Shown: piece after piece, positions 58,361-64,000 of the stretch
Layout of the letters: every line of letters starts with the position of its first letter
Numbering within the stretch: the stretch's first letter is position 1
Source: Flavobacterium sp. CECT 9288
GTDB taxonomy: Bacteria > Bacteroidota > Bacteroidia > Flavobacteriales > Flavobacteriaceae
Length of the DNA: 64,000 bases
Assembly (NCBI RefSeq): GCF_918731615.1
Contig: NZ_OU957226.1
Coordinates: 1,798,001-1,862,000 of the forward strand
Direction: 5' to 3'
Made by a program: the position numbers and the translations under genes
The notes under the pieces: generated by a model
What the model was told of the DNA's origin: nothing
Database searches by the model: none
What the model saw: the letters and a program-made list of their open reading frames with translations, nothing else

Positions 58361-58874
58361 ATTTCATATTGGTAAAATTGACCAATGTTCCTATGACTGG
58401 TTCTACAGTTTTACTTCTCACTCGCACCATTTGCTTGGCATAGCGTGCGTTTTGAGTCAGTTTTTGGTGCATTCGATCATAGTGTTCTTTGTGGATGCTG
58501 TGATCTATCTTTTTATACTTAGTGCTTTTTCCGCAGCATTGCTCTCGTAGTGGACAGTTTTTGCAATCGCGCTCACTACTTCGATAACTGTATTTGGTGT
58601 AGCTTTTGCTATCGTTCTTTTCGCCTTTAAATAGTAAAATGGCTTTGTTGGAACCTTCTTTGATGCATTCGTATTGGTTCAGCTCTTTGTTGAAAATAAA
58701 ACCTTCTCGCTCGGGTTTGTACTGTCCGAAGTTGGGAATATAGGCATCGATGTTTTTTTGGTGCAAATATTTTAACGCTTCTCCACTACTGTAGCCTCCA
58801 TCGGCTAAAAGTTCTTCTAATTCAATGCCGTTTTCATTTAGGTTTTCCTCTGTTAATTCTACTATTTTTTGCAC

Positions 58875-58927
58875 ACATTATCTCATTCTAATTTTATTTT
58901 TCATAGGTATTCGATGAATCTCCTTCG
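58875..58927 (-). repeat. ~50-bp insert B in the IS1182 transposase
   Basis: Lies after SDFADKRDSQ of the transposase. Top strand from ATTATCTCATTC to GATGAATCTCCTTCG. Related to insert A in the same orientation. The two could be a tiny mobile or structured repeat; no coding potential. Confidence 0.55.
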
Positions 58928-60010
58928 TCGATTTGACTATCGCGTTTGTCTGCAAAATCAGAACAGGCGCCTGTTATTACATGATGCGCATCGTCTACAG
59001 CTATTTGTCCAAAATAGTTTAACTGCCTTGCTTTGCCTGGTTTTACACTTACCCTAGCATCTGAATCTGTGGGAGAATAATGCGTATGATTCGATACAAA
59101 TCTCGGACGTATTGAATTGCCGTGCTCATCTACTTTATCAATGTTGAAGTTGGGATTGGGTTGGCTCTTATAAGCTTCTTTTTTCCAATTGTGGTGTTGT
59201 TCTACTAATTTCTTTCTGGTGCTGGTAGTTTTAAATTCGCTGTTTTCTTCTAATTCATCTACAAAGGCACTGGCGTCTTCTAATACTTCTTTCTCTACCA
59301 AACTATCCATAGAGGCATTGGCTTTGATAAAAACGCTGTCTACGGCTTGACGCTTGCCGCGAATCATACCTTTGGAAACACATAGCTTTAAAACGGCTTT
59401 AAACAAACTTAAAAACACTTCTTCACCATACAACCCACGCGTGCGACTAATGGTGCTGTGCCAAGGTAAAGCCTCATCAATGTCATATCGAATAAAAAGG
59501 CGAACATCTAAACAATTTGAGCAATACTCGATGAGTTTCCTGTCCGAATTTATGTTGTTTAAATAGCCAACCAAACAGATTTTGAAAAACACAACAGGAT
59601 CAATACTCTCCTGTCCTTCGTCTCCATAATACTTTGCAGTAGCTTTATATAAAAAATGAAAATCGATAGCTGTATCAAGCAATCGATAAAAATTATGCTC
59701 AGGAATCAGGTCCTGTAAATGAACTTGATAGAGCATTTTTGGCGTGAGTTCTTTTCTTCCTTGCATAGTTAAAAATATAATTTCTTTTACTTTTTTGCAA
59801 GTTTTTTTTGATATATTTGTTCGAGTTGTGCAACAAGCACACACGCTACAAGCAATTTGGGTATTTGGCTTAATTTGAAATTAGTTTTGTATTTGGAAGA
59901 TTTGGTAAATCCGAAAGATTACGCTTCCTTAATCCCAAACTGCTTGTAGCGCGAGAACGTTAGCGGTCAGGCTAAAAGACGACACGGAATAAAAACACCA
60001 ACAAATAAAA

Positions 60011-60694
60011 ATGGGAATTTTTGACTTCTTAAAAAACAAACCAAAATTGATTGATGAAAAATCAGAAAATATAGTTTTGCCAAATAAAGAAGAATTAAAA
60101 ACTAATTTGGACAGAATACAAAATGAAATTTTTCAATTCTTAAAACCATTTGGCTTTAAGAAAAAAGGTAAAACATTTAACCGCCAAACTGAAGAAGGAA
60201 TTTACCAAGTTATAAATATTCAAAGTGGTCAAGTTTATTCAAACCTTTATGGAAGCTTTACAATCAATTTGGGAATTATGGTTAAAGAAGTTTATGAACT
60301 TGAAAGTAACAATAAACAGAAAGTCATATACCAAGACTACGATTGCCAAATTAGAGAACGGCTACCGCATTTGACTATTAAACAAGACCATTGGTGGACA
60401 ATTTTAGACGACAACAATAAATCAGCGAAAGAAGTTATTGACGGACTCAGTTCACACGGACTTGATTGGCTTGACAAATTTGAAAACCGAGATAAGATTT
60501 GCAGAAACTTAGGAAATTTTGAATGTGATTCACCTAGAGGAAAATTAGACGTTGCTTTAATCGAGATTCACCGAGACAAATCAAAAGCAGAAAAACTATT
60601 TCAGGAATATTACAATGATATTGAAATAAAGAACGGTCACAAAGAATATGTAAAAGGACTTGCCGATAGACTTGGAATAATATTGAAAGACTGA
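60011..60694 (+). CDS. cassette 23: DUF4304-like protein
   Basis: 227 residues. FLKPFGFKKKGKTFNRQTEEGIYQVINIQ and the following SFTINLGI strand fit what I recall of DUF4304, a family of unknown function often seen near polymorphic toxin loci. It begins MGIFDFLKNKPKLID, like cassette 20. The mid part (DHWWTILDDNN) is also family-like. Confidence 0.72.
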   Translation: MGIFDFLKNKPKLIDEKSENIVLPNKEELKTNLDRIQNEIFQFLKPFGFKKKGKTFNRQTEEGIYQVINIQSGQVYSNLYGSFTINLGIMVKEVYELESNNKQKVIYQDYDCQIRERLPHLTIKQDHWWTILDDNNKSAKEVIDGLSSHGLDWLDKFENRDKICRNLGNFECDSPRGKLDVALIEIHRDKSKAEKLFQEYYNDIEIKNGHKEYVKGLADRLGIILKD

Positions 60695-60740
60695 CAATGA
60701 GTACTTTAAAATAAAATATACAGATAAATGAAAAAGCCCG

Positions 60741-60875
60741 AACCGCTAACAGGCGTTTGGCAAGATTGCGAATTTTGTGGTGAATTCACGTTTATTTCTC
60801 GCAAGAAATTTTATCTTTGATAGAAAATAATCGGTTCCGAACTTCGCAACCTTGCCAAGCGCCGGAACGTTAGTG
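60741..60875 (+). repeat. attC23
   Basis: Starts GAACCGCTAAC (cassette start GTTAGCGGTC) and ends AACGTTAGTGG. Arms as in attC12, with one base changed (CTTGCC for CTCGCC). Confidence 0.85.
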
Positions 60876-60905
60876 GCAAGCACAATAAAAAACGCAGAAA
60901 GTAAT

Positions 60906-61247
60906 ATGGAATCAAGGCTTATTTATGAATCTGACAAAACATATCTAAACAAAATACATTGGATAAAACCCGAAAACAATTCGGAAAGTGAATGGCATTA
61001 TTTAAATCCAAAAGCACTAACTGAAATTGACGCAAACGAAATTTTTAATATAAATTTTACTGAAGAAATTCTTCATCTAGTAACTAGTAGAAATGAGTCA
61101 ACTGAAATAAATAAGGTAAATCTTTTCTCAAACATTAAGTCTCTATACGGCAAAATGGAATTTAGGATTTGGGATAAAGATTTTGAAAATGTTGTGGAAT
61201 TTAAATTAGAAGTTTACCGAAAAGGAAATATCAATCCAAAATTTTAA
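60906..61247 (+). CDS. cassette 24: hypothetical protein, first gene
   Basis: 113 residues from the ATG at 60906 (MESRLIYESDK). The frame is open further upstream, but that part runs back through the attC border, so I exclude it. No family recognised; a soluble, mixed alpha/beta composition. The next gene follows after 8 bases. Confidence 0.65.
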   Translation: MESRLIYESDKTYLNKIHWIKPENNSESEWHYLNPKALTEIDANEIFNINFTEEILHLVTSRNESTEINKVNLFSNIKSLYGKMEFRIWDKDFENVVEFKLEVYRKGNINPKF

Positions 61248-61255
61248 AAAACCAA

Positions 61256-61537
61256 ATGTGCGAAAAAATACAACTCAATTCTTCAACAAAATATAATAAC
61301 TCAGATACTGGAATAGTTTACGTTGAAAAATTTGACGAATATGGTGTAAAAATTTGCGATGGTGCAACTTCATACGTAGTAATTGAATTTTGTCCTTGGT
61401 GTGGAAAAAAATTGCCGAATTCAAAAAGAGAAAAATGGTTTGATGAAATTGAAAAACTTGGAATTGAACCTTGGAATGAAGATATTCCAGAAAAATATTT
61501 GACCGACAAATGGTATCGTGAAAGAGCCAGCCACTAA
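61256..61537 (+). CDS. cassette 24: DUF6980-like zinc-ribbon protein, second gene
   Basis: 93 residues. VIEFCPWCGKKLPNSKREKW with CPWCGKKLP is the pattern of DUF6980-type small proteins, together with the preceding strand-rich part (about 20-45). Its stop codon TAA (61535-61537) lies inside the attC24 first core (CCACTAAC), so the gene ends in the recombination site. Confidence 0.68.
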   Translation: MCEKIQLNSSTKYNNSDTGIVYVEKFDEYGVKICDGATSYVVIEFCPWCGKKLPNSKREKWFDEIEKLGIEPWNEDIPEKYLTDKWYRERASH

Positions 61538-61760
61538 CAGCTATTCCTATGTAAAGCATCATAAAGTTATTCACAACTTTTGAGAGGGTTATATGTTGGT
61601 TATTTTTTGAGTATAAAATGCCGTCCCAACGGCTTGTTGAAAAAGTTGGAAACAACTTTTTGTCTGCCGAAGGCTTAGACTGTAAAAGTTATTCTAACTT
61701 TTTCAATAATGCCACGTATTTAGATCTCTTTTATTTCATTGTCTTTCTTTTTAAATTCTT

Positions 61761-61871
61761 AAAGCTCCCACTCCTATATGTGGTTCTCGTTTTGAGAACG
61801 AGACCACCAGCATCGGTTTGATTGTAAGAATAAAAATAGCTGCCTACTACAAAATGCGGCTTATTTTAAAG
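61761..61871 (-). ncRNA. predicted bridge RNA region of IS110 copy 2
   Basis: Same two stem-loops as in copy 1, shifted by 5931 bases, with no change in the loops. Because the target loop matches the pre-insertion attC24 arm (CTACTACAA) in all nine bases, this copy shows the better guide-target match. Prediction only. Confidence 0.5.
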
Positions 61872-61933
61872 AACCGCCCTAGCTGTTTTGCAGTCTATTC
61901 TCTGGTATGATTGAGCTTTTTAAGAAGGTTATT

Positions 61934-63005
61934 TTTATTTTTCTAATACTAAGTTTCTATTGATTTGATAAGGTGTTTCGGTTTTAATGACCGAGAGTAT
62001 TCTTCGTGCTAATTTATGAGCTATTTTAATGATGACAGTCTTTACATTCTTGCCTTGATGTTTGCGTTAATATTGCTGCATTTCGGCATCTTTTCTAATG
62101 GCAATCCAGGCTGCTTCTACTAAATAACTTCGTAATTGGGAACGACTTCTGGGGGTTATTCCTAAACATTTTTCTGATCCGCCGCTATTATAAATCCCTG
62201 GTACTAATCCGATGTAAGAGCTAAATTGTCCTTCGTTATTGAATCGGCGCAAATCACCACATTCAGCCAAAATTACACTGGACAGATAACCGCCAATTCC
62301 TGGAATGCTCCTCAAGAGATTATAATCGTTCTTACAGGTCTTTCTGCAATGCGCACGCATTTGATTGGCAATTTCCAAATACTCTAACCTGATAAATTGA
62401 TACATCCGTATTTTGCCCTGAAGTGCCAATTTTCCACAAGGGGAGCTGAATTCTATATTTTCCAGCCAAACTATGAAATCTTTGTTCCAATTTGAATTAT
62501 CATATGCTGGAGGTATTTCAATCCCATGAAAGAGCAACATACTTTTGATTTGCGATTTGCTTTGTCGGAGTTTCTTGGTGATTTGGGTTCTGTGACGAGC
62601 CAAAGTGGTAAACTGTTCGTGTGCTTCGGTAGGAATATAAACGCTCCTGAGCACACCCGCTTTTAATTGATTGGACAGGTTTTTGGAATCTAAAGCGTCA
62701 GTTTTTTGATACCGCTCCTTATCTCCAGTCTTGACATCGGAGGGATTGACCACCAAAACATGCCAACCTAAGTTTAAAAAATAGCGCGCTGCAGAAAATC
62801 CGCAACATCCTGCTTCGTAAACTAAAGCTACTTCGTGATTTGGAAATGTTCGCTCCACATATTGGTATAAATCCTCGGCAACAGAAGGCATCGAAAACGT
62901 TCTGTGAAAAAACAAATCCGTTTGAATGGAAACGCTCCAGCTTTTTTTGTGAATGTCTAAACCAATGAATATCTTTGGAATAGTTAAGGCATCTTGTAAT
63001 TGCAT
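61934..63005 (-). pseudogene. IS110-family transposase with premature stop
   Basis: Same protein as 56004-57074 up to residue 312 (MQQY). Codon 313 is TAA instead of the TAC of copy 1, removing the last 44 residues (RKHQGKNVKTVIIKIAHKLA and beyond). The sequence after the stop is still present and conserved. The truncation is recent and probably inactivates this copy, which could still be moved by the intact one. Confidence 0.85.
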
Positions 63006-63217
63006 AATCTTCGTTTTTAGTAACTCTAAGTTATGCTTTTACATAGATGCTACAACGGATTTGGGCATTAGGCTTAATGGAAAGATGGTTTTGTATTTTG
63101 GATGATTTGTCAAATCCGAAGAATAGGCTTAATTTAGTCCCAAACCCGCTGTAGCGCGAGAACGTTGTGCGACACTTTACAGCAAATCACTAAAAAACAG
63201 AAACTTATAAAAACCAA

Positions 63218-63943
63218 ATGTACTTTTCAACAGACAAACTATATAAATTATCCAAAGAAACTTTAAGAGGAAAAAAGCAAGAAATTGTTTTTGATAAACT
63301 TGTTAATTGGACAAATGAACGTTTTGAAATTAATGTAATTTATATAGAATTTGAAATTGACAAAAAAGACAACAAACATAGATTACACTTAATTCTGGAA
63401 TCACAAAAAGATTATCAAAAAATATTAAGCAAAAGTGGTTACGATAAAGAAATACAAAGCAAAATTTCGAAAAAGTATCAAGAATTATTAAGCGTTGAAA
63501 ATCAGAATAATATTGCCCAAAATAAAAATACTTTTGTCGATAAATTTCTTTTGAATCTTGGTATAAAAAGTAATATAAATAAAAAATCCTTTAAAAATAT
63601 TTGGGTTTGCTATTCAGTTTTTTTGACAGTTTATGCAAACGAAATAAGTGGCGAACTTTCCAAACAGAAAATTGCAGAGCTTATAAAAAAATACAAAAAA
63701 GACAATGTTTGGGAAATTCATATGAATTCATTTTACATCACAATATTTGTAGAGAAAGAAAATCAAATTGAAAAAAATAGAATAAATCCAATATTTGAAA
63801 AAATAAAAGAAGAATATTTTGAAATTGTAAAAGAAAAAGATGAGTTTGGACTTTTTAAGAAAGAATACATAAATCTTGCTTTTGACAGTAAAGAAAATCT
63901 TGAAAAAAATTATGAAGGTAATTGGTACTATTATTATAAATAA
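63218..63943 (+). CDS. cassette 25: hypothetical protein
   Basis: 241 residues, Lys/Glu/Ile/Asn-rich, soluble. It starts MYFSTDKLYKLSKETLRG 54 bases into the cassette. The segments WTNERFEINVIYIEFE and NSFYITIFVEKENQI suggest alpha/beta structure. I do not recognise a family. Confidence 0.7.
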   Translation: MYFSTDKLYKLSKETLRGKKQEIVFDKLVNWTNERFEINVIYIEFEIDKKDNKHRLHLILESQKDYQKILSKSGYDKEIQSKISKKYQELLSVENQNNIAQNKNTFVDKFLLNLGIKSNINKKSFKNIWVCYSVFLTVYANEISGELSKQKIAELIKKYKKDNVWEIHMNSFYITIFVEKENQIEKNRINPIFEKIKEEYFEIVKEKDEFGLFKKEYINLAFDSKENLEKNYEGNWYYYYK

Positions 63944-63947
63944 AAAA

Positions 63948-64000
63948 GCGATCGCACAACACACGCTACAACGGATTTGGGCAATTGGCTTAATGGAAAG
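63948..64000 (+). repeat. attC25, cut by the window end
   Basis: Starts GCGATCGCACAAC (cassette start GTTGTGCGAC) and continues CACGCTACAACGGATTTGGGC, the left arm of the attC9/18 type. The right arm lies outside the window, so the array goes on. Confidence 0.8.

Larger units (their letters stand above)
58065..59766 (-). pseudogene. IS1182-family transposase, disrupted by two small inserts
   Basis: The N-terminal part (from MQGRKELTPKML at 59766 to about 58928) has the DUF772-type domain and first DDE Asp region (RQAVDSVFIKANAS). The middle (58874-58335) has LADGGYSSGEALKYL and the CxxCPLREQC zinc-like motif. The tail (58319-58065) has RGIKQANKHVLMAALTYNLKK. At about 58875-58927 and 58310-58360 foreign stretches of about 50 bp interrupt the frame. 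Without them the three parts make one transposase. Confidence 0.82.
57996..59835 (-). mobile_element. IS1182-like element, degenerate
   Basis: About 1.84 kb with 13-bp terminal inverted repeats TGTTGCGCAACTC (left) and TGTTGCACAACTC (right, minus strand), and probable 3-bp AGC duplication. It contains one transposase gene broken into three frames. Inserted into attC22. Confidence 0.8.
57972..59965 (+). repeat. attC22, interrupted by an IS1182-like element
   Basis: Left part starts ATTACAGCACACAAC (complement of the cassette start GTTGTGTGCTATAAT, one mismatch over 15 bases). Right part continues from 59836 with CGCTACAAGCAATTTGGG and ends AACGTTAGCGG (59965). Arms as in attC7. Flanking AGC triplets (57993-57995 and 59836-59838) may be the target duplication. 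Confidence 0.75.
61546..63051 (-). mobile_element. IS110-family element (IS1111-like), copy 2
   Basis: 1506 bp, the same length and nearly the same sequence as copy 1. The right junction has the CT core (63050-63051); the left core reads TT (61544-61545), a likely point change. The guide-like stem-loop with CTACTACAA is at 61844-61852. The transposase has a nonsense mutation. Confidence 0.85.
61527..63170 (+). repeat. attC24, interrupted by the second IS110-family element
   Basis: Left part 61527-61545 (GCCACTAAC, complement of cassette start GTTAGTGGC, then AGCTATT) and right part 63050-63170 (CTACAACGGATTTGGG to AACGTTGTGCG). Rejoined, the arm is AACAGCTACTACAACGG. The position and orientation of the insertion are the same as in attC21. 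Confidence 0.8.
39976..64000 (+). other. integron-like gene cassette array (25 cassettes, continues rightward)
   Basis: Head-to-tail cassettes, each starting at the G of a GTT and ending in an imperfect palindrome finished by AACGTTnnn. Cassette starts: 39976, 40732, 41233, 41975, 42783, 43269, 43755, 44584, 45086, 45811, 46536, 47364, 48070, 49488, 50571, 51629, 52349, 52896, 53716, 54472, 55081, 57233, 59959, 60869, 63164. For each, the first 8-12 bases are complementary to the first bases of its own attC. Only three single-gene or partner genes lie clearly on the minus strand; all other genes read with the recombinase. Confidence 0.9.

Noticed and set aside
60852..60905. Extended start of the first gene in cassette 24 (TTG at 60852)
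   Set aside because: That extension lies in the attC23 right arm and crosses the cassette border; the ATG at 60906 is inside the cassette.
39976..64000. CRISPR array as an explanation of the regularly spaced repeats
   Set aside because: Repeats are 123-140 bp imperfect palindromes of several types and the spacers are 350-1300 bp with genes; no cas genes are seen.

Overview
The window comes from a low-GC member of the Bacteroidota, most likely a Flavobacterium-type organism. The evidence is the 16S rRNA at the left edge, promoters of the TTG / TAnnTTTG type, a secreted protease with a type IX secretion tail, lipoproteins with acidic residues after the lipid cysteine, and the gene content and order of a flavobacterial core genome. 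There are no tools behind this reading: family names come from visible motifs and memory, not from searches.

Region 1 (1-2480): a complete 16S rRNA gene on the minus strand, preceded by three tandem rRNA-type promoters and a long hairpin terminator. Region 2 (2480-38575): ordinary chromosome. It holds lipid acyltransferase, NUDIX hydrolase, nitronate monooxygenase, a T9SS-secreted subtilase, mnmA, a fasciclin lipoprotein, yidC, pyrG, a LysM/periplasmic-binding lipoprotein-like gene with an OsmC gene, and guaA. A complete cyanophycin module follows (cphA synthetase opposite cphB cyanophycinase and an isoaspartyl peptidase), then a two-component system, dnaB, accA, a frameshifted EamA transporter, lptG, tgt and a succinate-semialdehyde dehydrogenase.

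Region 3 (38830 to the right edge): an integron-like gene cassette array, the most remarkable part of the window. A tyrosine recombinase gene reads rightwards into a short attI-like region with a possible cassette promoter. At least 25 cassettes follow from 39976 and the array runs off the window. Cassettes are 486-1418 bp before IS insertion. Each normally has one small gene and ends in a 123-140 bp imperfect palindrome (attC-like) finishing in AACGTTnnn. The first 8-12 bases of every cassette are complementary to the first bases of its own attC, which fixes the cassette borders independently of gene calling. The recombinase looks XerC/D-like rather than IntI-like: I do not see the extra IntI segment before the HxxR motif.

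Cassette content is typical of a sedentary integron: a toxin-antitoxin pair, a HEPN protein with an RxxxxH motif, an NDT-like protein fused to a UvrD/PcrA-tail-like domain, SUKH-like and zinc-ribbon immunity-like proteins, a calcineurin-like phosphatase, lipoproteins and membrane proteins. There are also exact duplicates (cassettes 1 and 19; 9 and 10) and a non-coding cassette present four times. Two copies of an IS110/IS1111-family element sit in the same place in two attC sites. Their 3' non-coding end holds stem-loops whose loops match the attC target and the element's own end, as expected of a bridge RNA. An IS1182-like element, broken by two related ~50-bp inserts, sits in a third attC.
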